From a bacterium 1XD21-13 (GTDB lineage Bacteria > Bacillota > Clostridia > Lachnospirales > Lachnospiraceae), in contig QZDX01000002.1 in NCBI GenBank assembly GCA_009917555.1, positions 336,562-400,561 on the forward strand: DNA of 64,000 bases, read 5' to 3'. A program made the position numbers and the translations under genes. This document shows positions 17,162-25,785 of the stretch, in pieces. The notes below the pieces were generated by a model. The model searched no databases, was not told the DNA's origin, and saw only the letters and a program-made list of their open reading frames with translations. Within the stretch, counting starts at the first letter, position 1, and each line of letters starts with the position of its first letter.

Positions 17162-17829
17162 TCATCAATGGAAGTCCACGGGTACCAAAATACAGCAACA
17201 CGGAGAAAATCATCTCTTCCTTTGCAAAAGGATTGTCGGAAAAGAACGTCACTTTTGAAACATATGCCATTTCCAACCGAAAAACATGGGACATCATTCG
17301 TGATGCTTATATAAAAAACGAGGAAATCCTCATTGCGCTGCCATTGTATGTAGAATGCGTGCCCGGACTTCTTTTGGAATTTTTGGAAACGCTTCCCCAA
17401 AAGGATGAGCATACAAGGCTTTCCTTTCTTTTGCAAAGTGGCTTTGCGGAGGGGTGTCAGCTTCGCTGCGGCGAGGCATTTCTGGAAAAATTGCCAAAAT
17501 ATTTGGGTGTCCGATATGGCGGCTGTTTGGTAAAAGGAGGGAATTTCGGAATCCGGATTTTGGATGAAGAAAAACAGGCGCAGGCCACAAAACCCTATCA
17601 GGCCATGGGAAGGCTGTTTGCAGAGGGAGACGGCTTCTTCCGTGAAGAAGCAAAAAAATTTACCGGCCCGGAATATTATCCGCTTCCTATACGCCTGATT
17701 ACGGGATTGATATTCAAAATCCTTGCGAAAAAGATGTTTCAAAAGGCGGCTGCGTCCTGGGGATGCCAAGTGCCCCTTGATGAGAAAGTCTGGGAAATAA
17801 AAGAATTCAACGATTTCCCGAAAAAATAA
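17149..17829 (+). CDS. NAD(P)H-dependent FMN oxidoreductase-like protein
   Basis: 226-aa flavodoxin-fold protein opening VVIINGSPRVPKYSNTEKII, the phosphate-binding loop of NADPH-dependent FMN reductases. The flavin-binding PLYVECVPGLLLEFLE segment (about residues 65-80) corresponds to the PxYw motif. The C-terminal 70 residues include a hydrophobic stretch (PIRLITGLIFKILAKKMF) that may associate with the membrane. Overlaps the previous gene by 13 nt. Confidence 0.7.
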   Translation: MHVVIINGSPRVPKYSNTEKIISSFAKGLSEKNVTFETYAISNRKTWDIIRDAYIKNEEILIALPLYVECVPGLLLEFLETLPQKDEHTRLSFLLQSGFAEGCQLRCGEAFLEKLPKYLGVRYGGCLVKGGNFGIRILDEEKQAQATKPYQAMGRLFAEGDGFFREEAKKFTGPEYYPLPIRLITGLIFKILAKKMFQKAAASWGCQVPLDEKVWEIKEFNDFPKK

Positions 17830-17970
17830 CAGCAATGGCTACTCAATGCTTGCATACCGCCTCTCTTTTTTGTGCAAGAATAGAGAGGATATATTTGAGC
17901 GTCAGCCTTATAATAAGAAAGACAAATTTATGTCCACAAAGCACAACAAGTGCGGATAAGGAAGTATCTC

Positions 17971-18747
17971 ATGGAATGGGTCGAAAGATTAGACCAAAGC
18001 ATGAATTACATTGAGGAGCATTTGACGGAGGAAATTGACTATGAACAGCTAGGACGGATTGCCTGCTGCTCTGCCTATCGCTACCAAAGGATGTTTACTT
18101 ACATGGCGGGCATCACTCTGGCAGAGTATATCCGAAGAAGAAAGCTGTCCTTGGCGGCGGTTGACCTGCAGGGCGGCAAGGAGCGGGTGATTGATATTGC
18201 AGAGAAATACGGCTACCACTCTCCCACTGCATTTAACCGGGCGTTCCAGTCCTTTCATGGGGTAGCTCCATCCTCCATGAAAGATGAGGGCGTATCCGTG
18301 AAATCTTTTTCCCCCATTGTATTTAAAATTGCTGTAAAAGGAGCGACAGAAATGAATTATAGGATTGAGACAAAGGAAGCATTCCGCATTATAGGTGTAT
18401 CTGCACCTCTTGATAAGGAAATCGAAAATAATTTTATGGTAGTGCCAAAAATGTGGCAGGAGGCGTCTGTAAATGGAACCATACAGAAATTGGCAGGCAT
18501 GATGAATACGCCGCCCATGGGACTTTTGGGCGTGAGTGCCTCTACCTGGGCAATCTTTTCCGGAACAGGCACCAATCAGTCCATACAGGAATTGGAGCAG
18601 CGGATTATAGGGGAATGGCTTCCCTCCTCGGGATACGAGTATGCCAGCGCCCCCGACATTGAGGTTTACTTAAATCCCGACCCACAGAACTCACAATATG
18701 AGGTATTGCTGCAGCAAAAGCTCTGCCTTATCATGTATCTTCGCTAA
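17971..18747 (+). CDS. AraC-family regulator with GyrI-like effector domain (3' end altered)
   Basis: Residues 1-100 are an AraC-type double helix-turn-helix domain (MNYIEEHLTEEIDYEQLGRI, then the YRYQRMF and SPTAFNRAFQSFHGVAPS segments). Residues about 130-250 are a GyrI-like small-molecule binding domain. ATG at 17971 has AAGGAAG upstream; a GTG seven codons earlier is possible. The C-terminus reads NSQYEV and then a tail unlike the usual YEVWIPV ending. The tail lies at the junction with a nuclease-gene remnant on the other strand, so the gene probably lost its last strand by recombination. Likely regulates the adjacent redox genes or an efflux target. Confidence 0.8.
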   Translation: MEWVERLDQSMNYIEEHLTEEIDYEQLGRIACCSAYRYQRMFTYMAGITLAEYIRRRKLSLAAVDLQGGKERVIDIAEKYGYHSPTAFNRAFQSFHGVAPSSMKDEGVSVKSFSPIVFKIAVKGATEMNYRIETKEAFRIIGVSAPLDKEIENNFMVVPKMWQEASVNGTIQKLAGMMNTPPMGLLGVSASTWAIFSGTGTNQSIQELEQRIIGEWLPSSGYEYASAPDIEVYLNPDPQNSQYEVLLQQKLCLIMYLR

Positions 18748-18798
18748 CACCTCCTTTCGATCCTGAATCACGGGAAAATACTGTTTCAAATCCGCCAT
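18691..18798 (-). pseudogene. 5' remnant of an Rpn/PD-(D/E)XK transposase-like gene
   Basis: A strong AAAGGAG binding site precedes ATG at 18798. The reading MADLKQYFPVIQDRKEVL is the N-terminus I associate with Rpn-type PD-(D/E)XK nuclease/transposase proteins of Lachnospiraceae. After about 27 codons the similarity stops and the frame runs into the 3' end of the AraC gene. A truncated relic. Confidence 0.5.
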
Positions 18799-18814
18799 AA
18801 ACCTGCTCCTTTCA

Positions 18815-18966
18815 TTAATTTGTGCATGTTTTTTGTACATAAAGGGATATGCCCCAGGGCACCCTCTCTTTGCCTTACAGGCAAATTCACCTTGCCCGTA
18901 GGGTGTTTCCTTGATTTGCAGATGTTTTTTGTGCATAAAGATATGCCCATAGGGTATTTCCTTAAT
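18815..18966. repeat. Degenerate direct repeat
   Basis: Two related units, each with ATGTTTTTTGT-CATAAAG followed by ATATGCCC and a GGG-TTTCCTTA tail (about 18826-18860 and 18921-18966), with a third partial tail at 18898-18915. No gene is visible in them. Together with 18967-19190, which holds only AT-rich sequence, this is non-coding debris. Confidence 0.45.
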
Positions 18967-19190
18967 TCACACACTATCTGTGCTTCCTCCCCACATATAC
19001 CTTTCCATACATTTGCTGAAAACCTCTCCGACCCGGAGAAATAGACAAAAGACATTCAGCAGCAGAATCTTGCTGCCGGAAAAATTCCTGTCTGTAATCG
19101 CATCATAACACAGATTACAAATTTTTACAATGTAAAAAACATCTAAATAATCGAAAATCAAAAAATTTTATTTCCTATCCAACTATCAAA

Positions 19191-19599
19191 TTAAAAAATA
19201 TTCAATTCCTTAAATGATTCTACGCACTCTTCTATATTATCAAACCACTCCAGTGTACTGACCGGATTATATTCAGCCAGTACACTAGTATAACGAAAAT
19301 TAAGTTTTGGATAGTTTGACGCAGAATATTTTTCTGAGAGTGCTGCTTCACAAACGCAGGCGTAGCGGTGGCTACGCCGAGGCTTGGGGAGTAGTGCTAT
19401 CAGGAAAATAGGCAAGTCAAACTACCAACAACTTAATATTCGTTATACTAGGCAGATTGGAAGCAGAAAATACACCCTCTATATGACTGTTTTCAATCTT
19501 ATTGATAATAAAAAACTTTCCCTGCTCCAACCCCGTCAAAATCCTCTCATATCCATATTTTATGAAGATATCCGTCAAAATCCTCTTTTTGGCCTTTCT
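19191..19599 (-). pseudogene. Gene remnant split by a MITE
   Basis: Minus-strand frame open from 19599 (after a TAA) through KYGYERILTGLEQGKFFIIN and HIEGVFSASNLPS up to the element at 19288-19448. It continues beyond it as VLAEYNPVSTLEWFDNIEEC to a stop at 19191. Removing the element plus one TA copy joins the two parts in frame (NLPS-VLAEYNP). No start codon or binding site is visible at the 5' side, so the gene was already truncated or lost its start. Family not recognised. Confidence 0.5.
19286..19450. mobile_element. Full-length hairpin MITE flanked by TA
   Basis: 161-bp element (19288-19448) with about 33-bp terminal inverted repeats beginning GTATAACGAA and ending TTCGTTATAC, flanked by TA on both sides. 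The interior is also self-complementary, with a central GGCGTAGC-GGTG-GCTACGCC hairpin, so the whole element can fold into one long hairpin. TA target duplication suggests mobilisation by a Tc1/mariner (IS630-like) transposase in trans; none is in the window. 19620-19836 shows nothing further. Confidence 0.75.
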
Positions 19600-19836
19600 T
19601 TAACAGAAACAGGCCAAAAACCAGGCAGACAGTACCTAATACCATAAAAAATGGCTTTTATATTCTTATTCATTCTGCGAACTTCACCTCATCTTCTGAG
19701 GGCTTTTTGGGAAATGTCAACAAAGCCTTTTGTGTCCCCCTTTTGATTCATAAAATGTTTTCGGAATTTTGATTATAGCTTATATTAACGCCGTCCTCCC
19801 TCATCACTTCCCTCGTATTTTCTCCGGCTGCAACTC

Positions 19837-20238
19837 TCAAAAGCTTCCCCTTACAACCTCCCCCGCAATATCCAAAATCTGCTCAATCCCGATCTGCGTC
19901 CCATCCTCCATAACAATCATCTTTCCATATGGGTCCAATTTTTTCACATACCCAGTGACCTCCACATACATTCCCCCCTCTTTTTTATCATCCGGTTGGA
20001 AATACGTGATTGTGATCTCCGGCCGTTCCGGCATCTGTTCCATGAGCAGCCGCAATTTTTCATCCAAAATGGCTTTGCTGTTCTCATCCAGTTCTATCCT
20101 CTCCCCCGTGTACCTCCCCGTCTCCTGAATGGCGGCATCATATCCGCCAAGAGCCGCAAAGGGCGAGAACTGTGCGGCCCTGTCCGCCACAGGCATTCTG
20201 GGCCTTTTTGAAGAAGTATGATGGGGAAGATCCATCAT
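19837..20238 (-). CDS. YolD-like protein
   Basis: YolD-family protein (MPVADRAAQFSPFAALGGYDAAI, then a C-terminal YVKKLDPYGKMIVMEDGTQI strand region similar to the YolD core). About 133 aa from the ATG at 20238, which has AAGG 7-8 nt upstream; a longer 166-aa frame reaches 20337 without a good site. YolD proteins are encoded next to Y-family polymerases (as yqjX-yqjW in Bacillus) and are thought to be UmuD-like partners. The polymerase gene ends 172 nt upstream. The spacer holds short hairpins (GACGTAC/GTACGTC and GGGTACCC). Confidence 0.8.
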   Translation of the reverse strand: MMDLPHHTSSKRPRMPVADRAAQFSPFAALGGYDAAIQETGRYTGERIELDENSKAILDEKLRLLMEQMPERPEITITYFQPDDKKEGGMYVEVTGYVKKLDPYGKMIVMEDGTQIGIEQILDIAGEVVRGSF

Positions 20239-20409
20239 GTCGCTGTACCTTGACGTACAAAGTACGTCCGCCCCAGAGGGGCATGTATTACGGGGTACCC
20301 GTAGGGTATACTTTTGCATATCGTCTGCGTGATTCATCCCTTAATTCCCTGCCAATCCAGTGTCCGTACCGAAAATCCTTATGCACATTTCCGGTCTGTT
20401 TCTTTAATC

Positions 20410-21936
20410 TCAGGCTTTATGCCCGCCTATCTGATTGTTCCTGTCCGCCGTAGTGGCACCCTCCCTGAGATTCATGCCTTTTAAGACAGCGTTCTTGCCG
20501 TATTTCTTCTTTATGGACAAGATCGTCTGCTGCATCCTTTTTTCTTTTTCCAGGGCCGCTTTCTCTTCTGCCCGCTTCTTCTCCCTTGCCCCATAATCCG
20601 TAAACAAATCCAACTGCTCAAAGGCGTCTTCCCTATCCCCGACCCCCTCGCTCACTACCCGGTTTGCCGTAAGATACACCCGCCTTACAAGCAGCCTTGG
20701 ATCAACTATTTTATCATATAAGGCAAGCACCGCATCCGTAATCGGCCTTGCCAGTGAAGTCTTATGCTCCAGATTGCCTGTGCCGTGGGCATGCTTTGGA
20801 ACCCGCCGTCCATAGCGGTCCACCGCAACCGGGCCTTTATAGGACTTATTTCTTACCGGGTCCGTAAGATTTTCCCTGTCATATCCTACCGTAAGCACGA
20901 TCTGGTCCGTCACCAGACCCTTATCCATCAAATCCAGGGCAAGAAGATCCGCCATTTCCATCACGATCAGGCGGGCCTGTTCAAAGGTATAGGGATAATG
21001 AAGCACCTGCCCGGAGCCCACGCTGTTGGAGCTTGGCTTATACGCTTTGATATCCGCAATGGTGCATGGTTCCCAGCCCCAGGCATGGTCGATCAAAAGC
21101 TCCGCATTTATACCGAAGAGTCGATACAGAAGATCCTCGTTATGATATTCTCCCGGCTTTCCGATGGAGCATCTGGCTATATCCCCCATCGTAAACATAC
21201 CATTTGCTTCCAACTTCTTTGCGTAGCCCCCTCCCACACGCCAAAAGTCCGTGAGGGGACGGTACGCCCAGAGCAGTCTGCGGTATGACATCTCGTCCAG
21301 TTCTGCGATCCGCACGCCGTCCTCGTCCGGCTCTACATGCTTGGCCACAATATCCAGGGCCACCTTGCACAAGTATAGATTCGTTCCAATCCCGGCTGTT
21401 GCGGTGATTCCGGTTGTCTCAAACACATCACGTATAATCCTCCGGGCAAAGTCCCGAACGGACAGATTGTTTGATTTCAGATAAGGAGCCGCATCCATAA
21501 AAACCTCGTCTATGGAATATACATGAATGTCCTCCGGTGCCACGTATTTCAAATAGATCTGATATATTTTTGTGCTCCATTCCATATAATGTGCCATCTG
21601 GGGCGGAGCCGCAATATAATCAACCGCAAGCTCCGGATGCTCCTTTAATTCCTCCGCATCGTGGGACGCTCCCGTGAACCTCCTCCCCGGTGCACGCATG
21701 CTCCGCTGTGCGTTTATCTCCCTTACCCTCTGCACCACCTCGAACAATCTGGCTCTCCCTGAGATTCCATACGCTTTCAGAGACGGAGACACGGCCAGGC
21801 AGATCGTTTTTTCCGTCCTGCTCACATCCGCCACCACCAGATTGGTAGTCATCGGGTCCAACTTACGTTCCACACATTCCACGGAAGCGTAAAAAGATTT
21901 CAAATCAATTGCGATATAAATAGGATGATTCATCAT
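20410..21936 (-). CDS. Y-family DNA polymerase (UvrX/PolY2-like)
   Basis: 508-aa translesion polymerase. Catalytic acidic residues are in IYIAIDLKSFYASVECVER (palm D and E) and VYSIDEVFMDAAPYL (the SIDE motif). A helix-hairpin-helix region follows (GIGTNLYLCKVALDIVAKH), then a little-finger domain and a C-terminal Lys/Glu-rich tail. Incorporates nucleotides opposite lesions with low fidelity. Two adjacent ATGs; the second (21933) has better spacing from GGGAGGG. The neighbouring YolD gene supports an SOS-type mutagenesis cassette; I found no clear LexA box. Confidence 0.9.
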   Translation of the reverse strand: MMNHPIYIAIDLKSFYASVECVERKLDPMTTNLVVADVSRTEKTICLAVSPSLKAYGISGRARLFEVVQRVREINAQRSMRAPGRRFTGASHDAEELKEHPELAVDYIAAPPQMAHYMEWSTKIYQIYLKYVAPEDIHVYSIDEVFMDAAPYLKSNNLSVRDFARRIIRDVFETTGITATAGIGTNLYLCKVALDIVAKHVEPDEDGVRIAELDEMSYRRLLWAYRPLTDFWRVGGGYAKKLEANGMFTMGDIARCSIGKPGEYHNEDLLYRLFGINAELLIDHAWGWEPCTIADIKAYKPSSNSVGSGQVLHYPYTFEQARLIVMEMADLLALDLMDKGLVTDQIVLTVGYDRENLTDPVRNKSYKGPVAVDRYGRRVPKHAHGTGNLEHKTSLARPITDAVLALYDKIVDPRLLVRRVYLTANRVVSEGVGDREDAFEQLDLFTDYGAREKKRAEEKAALEKEKRMQQTILSIKKKYGKNAVLKGMNLREGATTADRNNQIGGHKA

Positions 21937-21948
21937 TTCCCTCCCGCA

Positions 21949-22296
21949 TTATAATTCCCGAACCCCCGCCCGCTTCAACCAACCTCTCAGCTTCTTTATA
22001 GGAAATCCGGTAAATGTATACGCATCTTCTTCCAGTCCATGCTGCCCGATTACCGTTTCCTCCGCCTGACCATATATGGTCACAGACGGAAAAAAGAGAA
22101 GTATTCTGCCAAAGGTAAAGCCCCTGATATTCGATAATTTAAGCTCAATATCCGTATAAGTACTCAGGAAAACTCTTTGGCTGGTCACATAGATTGTGGC
22201 ATGCCAGCATTGATAAGTATGCTTTTCTAAATCCCTGTAAGATACAAGTCCTTGTCCAATCAGCGACTCGCCCGAATAAAGCCTTATGCCTGCCAT
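21949..22296 (-). CDS. GRAM/PH-like domain protein upstream of the Y-polymerase
   Basis: 115-aa all-beta protein: IRLYSGESLIGQGLVSY, then ATIYVTSQRVFLSTY (the strand-turn typical of bacterial PH/GRAM domains), KLSNIRGFTFG, and a C-terminal amphipathic helix KKLRGWLKRAG. No membrane segment. It is 12 nt upstream of the polymerase gene, so co-transcribed, but a functional link is unknown. A minus-strand TATAAT lies about 100 nt upstream (about 22390) without a clear -35. Confidence 0.6.
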   Translation of the reverse strand: MAGIRLYSGESLIGQGLVSYRDLEKHTYQCWHATIYVTSQRVFLSTYTDIELKLSNIRGFTFGRILLFFPSVTIYGQAEETVIGQHGLEEDAYTFTGFPIKKLRGWLKRAGVREL

Positions 22297-22444
22297 AACG
22301 ATTCCTCCAACACTTCCCCCATACTCCTATCCCTCATCCTCCCGGCTTGGGATATGTCAATCCTCTTCAAACCTCCCATTTTAGTAATTATACCATAAAC
22401 TCCTATACCATCATAGCCCAACTGCTCTTTCCCAAAACCTACCG

Positions 22445-22669
22445 CAGAAAAGGATCTGCCGGGAAATAAGACAGCAGACTTTTCTGATATCCAGTGTCCG
22501 GCTATTTGCGAACAGGCTGTCTGATATGGACGGACAGTGCCCCAAAACCCTACCACTAAAGTAAGCTACAAGGCAATGTCCGTTCATAGCAGACAGAATG
22601 TACGCAAATCGTCCGAACACCGGATATAGAAATGGCTGCTGTCTTATTTCCCGGCAGCTCCTTTTCTGG
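22445..22669. repeat. Large imperfect inverted repeat (about 95-nt arms)
   Basis: Arm 22445-22538 (CAGAAAAGG, CTGCCGGGAAATAAGACAGC, GATATCC-GTG-CCG, ATTTGCG, CTGTC) is complementary to 22572-22669 with about 80% pairing, around a 33-nt centre. It lies only 6 nt past the CoA-disulfide reductase stop. It could be a MITE or a long RNA hairpin. Short spurious frames inside it are not genes. Confidence 0.65.
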
Positions 22670-22675
22670 CACCAC

Positions 22676-24367
22676 CTACCCATCCATCCCGCAATCATAC
22701 GCCCTTTCAATCAACGCCCGATCATTCACCACCGCATCATAAAACCGAAATCCCCCAGAAAAGTTATAAGCTTCATACCCATTCCCCTCCAAAATCCGGC
22801 AGGCAATATAACTCCGCAGCCCACTCTGGCAGATAACATAGACAGGCTTACCGCAGGCAACCTCCCCAAGCCGATCTCTCAGCTCATCCACCGGAATATT
22901 CACAAATCCCTCCATATGACCGGCCGCAAATTCTTCTGCCGTTCGTACATCCAACAGCGTAACGCTGCCGTCCCTTGGCACCTTATGGACATCCGCCAGA
23001 CGCCACTGTTTCAGCGTGCCATTGGCAATATTGTCAATCAGAAATCCCGCCATATTTACCGGATCCTTTGCGGAAGAATAAGGCGGTGCATAGGCAAGAT
23101 CCAGATCCTTTAGCCGGGTCGCTTTCAATCCGGCATGGATGGCTGTAGCCAATACGTCAATCCGCTTGTCCACGCCCTCATATCCCACAATCTGAGCCCC
23201 CAGTAAACGGTAAGTCTCTTTCTCAAAGACCACTTTCATCGTCATCACCCTGCCGCCGGGATAGTAACCGGCGTGGCTCATAGGCGAGAGAATAACGCTA
23301 TCCACATCCAGTCCCTCTTTCCCTGCATTCGTCTCATTTATACCGGTGGCAGCGGCCGTCATGCGAAATACCTTGATCACGGAGCTGCCCTGGCTGCCTA
23401 AATAGCGGCTGTCGCCGCCGCAGATATTATCGGCAATGATACGGCCCTGCTTGTTGGCGGGACCTGCCAGGGAAATCAGAGCATCCCTGCCGGTAACATA
23501 GTGCTTCACCTGCACCGCATCCCCTGCGGCATAAATATCAGGCACAGAAGTCTCCATCCGGTCATTGACCACGATGCTGCCCTTTATGCCAAGCTCCAGA
23601 CCGGCTTCCTTTGCCAGAGCCGTATCCGGAACAACGCCGATGGCCAGTACCACCATGTCGGCATGGAGAGGTGCTTCATCTTTCAGCAGCACATCCACGC
23701 CGCCGTCCTTTTCCTCAAATCCCTCCACGGTACGGCCCAGAGCAAGCTTCACGCCATGCTTACGCATTTCGCCGTGGATCATAGACGCCATATCTGCATC
23801 AAAGGGATTCATAAGCTGCTTCGGACGCTGAACGATCGTCACCTCCATGCCAAGCTCCCGAAAATTCTCCGCCAATTCCAAGCCGATAAAGCCGCCGCCT
23901 GCCAAAACAGCAGATTTCGGATGGTGTTCATTGATGTACTCCTTGATCCGGAACGTATCCTCCACCGTCCGCAGGGTAAACACCTTGTCCATATCCACAC
24001 CGGCAAGTCTGGGCCGGGCCGGCTTTGCACCGGGAGACAAAATCAGCTTATCGTAGGTCTCTTCAAATTCCTCTCCGGTCTCCAGATTTTTGACAGAAAC
24101 AGTTTTCCTGTCGGGATGGATGCGGGTAACCTCATGGTGCACTTTCATTTTCACCCGGAACCGGGAGAAAAAACTCTCCGGGGTCTGCAGGGTCAGCTCT
24201 TCGGAGTCCGTGATCTGATCTCCGATATAATAAGGCAGGCCGCAGTTCGCATAGGAAATATACCCCGAACGCTCAAAAACGAGGATCTCGGCCTGTTCAT
24301 CCAGTCTTCTGATTCTTGCTGCGGCAGTCGCACCGCCGGCTACTCCTCCTACAATCACTACTTTCAT
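22676..24367 (-). CDS. FAD-dependent CoA-disulfide reductase with C-terminal rhodanese domain
   Basis: 563 aa from the ATG at 24367 (AAAGGTGG upstream; a 13-codon longer frame lacks a site). Order: FAD-binding VVIVGGVAGGATAAARIRR, redox Cys42 in SYANCGLPYYIGD (forms the CoA mixed disulfide), NAD-binding AVLAGGGFIGLELAENF, FAD AGDAVQV, dimerisation domain, then rhodanese domain (about 470-563) with Cys513 in VICQSGLRS. Such fusions reduce CoA-per/polysulfides or CoA disulfide with NAD(P)H. Cytoplasmic. Forms an operon with the rhodanese gene 1 nt upstream. Confidence 0.92.
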   Translation of the reverse strand: MKVVIVGGVAGGATAAARIRRLDEQAEILVFERSGYISYANCGLPYYIGDQITDSEELTLQTPESFFSRFRVKMKVHHEVTRIHPDRKTVSVKNLETGEEFEETYDKLILSPGAKPARPRLAGVDMDKVFTLRTVEDTFRIKEYINEHHPKSAVLAGGGFIGLELAENFRELGMEVTIVQRPKQLMNPFDADMASMIHGEMRKHGVKLALGRTVEGFEEKDGGVDVLLKDEAPLHADMVVLAIGVVPDTALAKEAGLELGIKGSIVVNDRMETSVPDIYAAGDAVQVKHYVTGRDALISLAGPANKQGRIIADNICGGDSRYLGSQGSSVIKVFRMTAAATGINETNAGKEGLDVDSVILSPMSHAGYYPGGRVMTMKVVFEKETYRLLGAQIVGYEGVDKRIDVLATAIHAGLKATRLKDLDLAYAPPYSSAKDPVNMAGFLIDNIANGTLKQWRLADVHKVPRDGSVTLLDVRTAEEFAAGHMEGFVNIPVDELRDRLGEVACGKPVYVICQSGLRSYIACRILEGNGYEAYNFSGGFRFYDAVVNDRALIERAYDCGMDG

Positions 24368-24368
24368 C

Positions 24369-24689
24369 TTATTGTTCCACCTTTCCTGCGTAAGCGGCAA
24401 TCCCACCGATGTTGTTCACTTTGGTGTATCCCATACGTTTCAGTATCCCGGCTGCCTGACGGCTGCGGGAGCCGGAGTAGCAGTATACAAACAAAGGGGT
24501 ATCTTTATCCCCGGCCACGGCGGCCGCTTTTTCAAGCTGCTGCAAGGGTACATTTTTGCTGCCGGGAATATGGCCCTCCCGGTATTCCGAAATGGTACGC
24601 ACATCCAACAGGACGGCACCGGGAGTGGCCTTGTATTCCTCCACGCCCTGATTGATATTCCCTTGTCCGAAAAAATTAAAAAAGCCCAT
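24369..24689 (-). CDS. Single-domain rhodanese sulfurtransferase
   Basis: 106 aa. Rhodanese signature VLLDVRTISEYREGHIPGS and active-site Cys70 in VYCYSGSRSRQAA. It carries persulfide sulfur and probably passes it to the reductase encoded 1 nt downstream. Signal peptide absent. GTAAGGAGG binding site, which forms the end of the short upstream ORF 24692-24760. Confidence 0.92.
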   Translation of the reverse strand: MGFFNFFGQGNINQGVEEYKATPGAVLLDVRTISEYREGHIPGSKNVPLQQLEKAAAVAGDKDTPLFVYCYSGSRSRQAAGILKRMGYTKVNNIGGIAAYAGKVEQ

Positions 24690-24691
24690 GA

Positions 24692-24760
24692 CTACACCTC
24701 CTTACAGCATCCCGGTATGTTCCTCCGGAAGTGATTCTGATTGATATTGACAGCAGACAT
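24692..24760 (-). CDS. 22-aa ORF resembling a thioredoxin N-terminus
   Basis: ATG at 24760 with a strong AAAGGAGGA site 6 nt upstream; the frame ends at 24692, inside the rhodanese binding region. It reads MSAVNINQNHF, like the first strand of bacterial thioredoxins, then RRNIPGCCKEV and stop. Either a deletion relic of a thioredoxin gene whose start signals now serve as leader, or a real leader peptide with a CC pair coupling translation to the rhodanese gene. A TATAAT at 24816-24811 may be its -10. Confidence 0.45.
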   Translation of the reverse strand: MSAVNINQNHFRRNIPGCCKEV

Positions 24761-24932
24761 TTTGTCGTCCTCCTTTTTCTTATGTAGTTTTACTCTTTAT
24801 GTACAAGAATATTATAACCGGAAGCTTCGAGATTTTCTGTGATGACATCACCAAATTCAGCAGAAATTGAAAACCCAGCAGCTATAAATAATAGAACAAG
24901 CTTTCATAAGTCATCATAACTACCTTACTGCA

Positions 24933-25268
24933 TTATTTATTACTTTTCTCACTTTCCAACATTGCTCGGACTATCTCTGTTTTATCGCCATAAAAATAAT
25001 TTGGTTTAAATCTACAATAATTGTAATATCTTATGTCTACCCAATTATATATGTACTTTACTAAATCTTGCTTTATTGCATCAAATAAACCCCAGAAATC
25101 ATTTTTATCATAATCTCTTCCTAAAGTTAATTTTGCTGCATAAAATTCAAAGCTATAATCTGCAAGGATGCTTCTTAGGTTTTCATCATATATTCCATTA
25201 ATATTTAGAACATATTGCTGGCTGTTTATTTGTTTAAGGGCTTTTTCAATCCCATCTATACTAACCAT
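24933..25268 (-). CDS. Hypothetical protein
   Basis: 111 aa, soluble, rich in aromatic residues (FWGLFDAIKQDLVKYIYNWV, RYYNYCRFKPNYFYG). No signal peptide or membrane segment. No family recognised. The AT-rich base composition differs from the flanking core genes and suggests acquired DNA. Weak binding site (GAGCAG) before the ATG; a preceding small frame ends at the same point. Confidence 0.4.
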   Translation of the reverse strand: MVSIDGIEKALKQINSQQYVLNINGIYDENLRSILADYSFEFYAAKLTLGRDYDKNDFWGLFDAIKQDLVKYIYNWVDIRYYNYCRFKPNYFYGDKTEIVRAMLESEKSNK

Positions 25269-25723
25269 CAGCTGCTCATTAAAGTTTTCATTTTTTCTTT
25301 TATATTTCCGACTTCAATTAGTAAAGCAACAAGTGTAGATGCCACACATACAAATGACAAATTCTTGACTATATTCCTCCCATATCTTTTGTATCCTTCT
25401 TCTGCAGAAGCCTCGGCTTTGCAAAATACACATCCATTGCCTCAAGCGAAATCTTATGCTTTTCCTTGTTTCTAAGATTCTTATTTTCATCCCATTAAAA
25501 TTTATTTTTTAACCATTCCTCTTAGATTATCTATACGAATAATATATCAGCAAATAACAAGTCCATCAATTGCATTTTTATATGCGTTCTATTTCCTGTC
25601 TATCCACCCATCTCTTTAAGACGAGAACCAAAACGGCGGACAAGATCCTTGCCCATACGGTACTCCACCAAAAAAACAGGCATAATCTTTGCACACTCTC
25701 TATTCACACCCAACCTGCGGTTC
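25269..25723 (-). pseudogene. Gene-poor stretch with a possible decayed coding sequence
   Basis: On the minus strand one frame reads NKEKHKISLEAMDVYFAKPR then LLQKKDTKDMGGI and a stop near 25372. Directly after it, a frame shifted by one position reads KNLSFVCVASTLVALLIEVG and ends at about 25272. The two look like pieces of one protein broken by a frameshift, or two tiny genes. No family is recognised. 25500-25723 shows nothing else. Confidence 0.3.
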
Positions 25724-25771
25724 CGTCCAAAAAAATGTGTGACAACTCCGCTTAGAATTGTCACACATTTT
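25724..25771 (-). terminator. Strong terminator after the SMI1/KNR4 gene
   Basis: Perfect 14-bp stem AAAATGTGTGACAA/TTGTCACACATTTT (25732-25745 with 25758-25771), then a run of T on the minus strand. It lies 15 nt after the stop of the gene at 25786. Confidence 0.85.
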
Positions 25772-25785
25772 CTTTCTTAAATTCG

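Noticed and set aside
24367..24406. Extended N-terminus of the CoA-disulfide reductase
   Set aside because: The extra 13 codons overlap the rhodanese end and precede the AAAGGTGG site; the FAD strand starts at MKVVIVGG.
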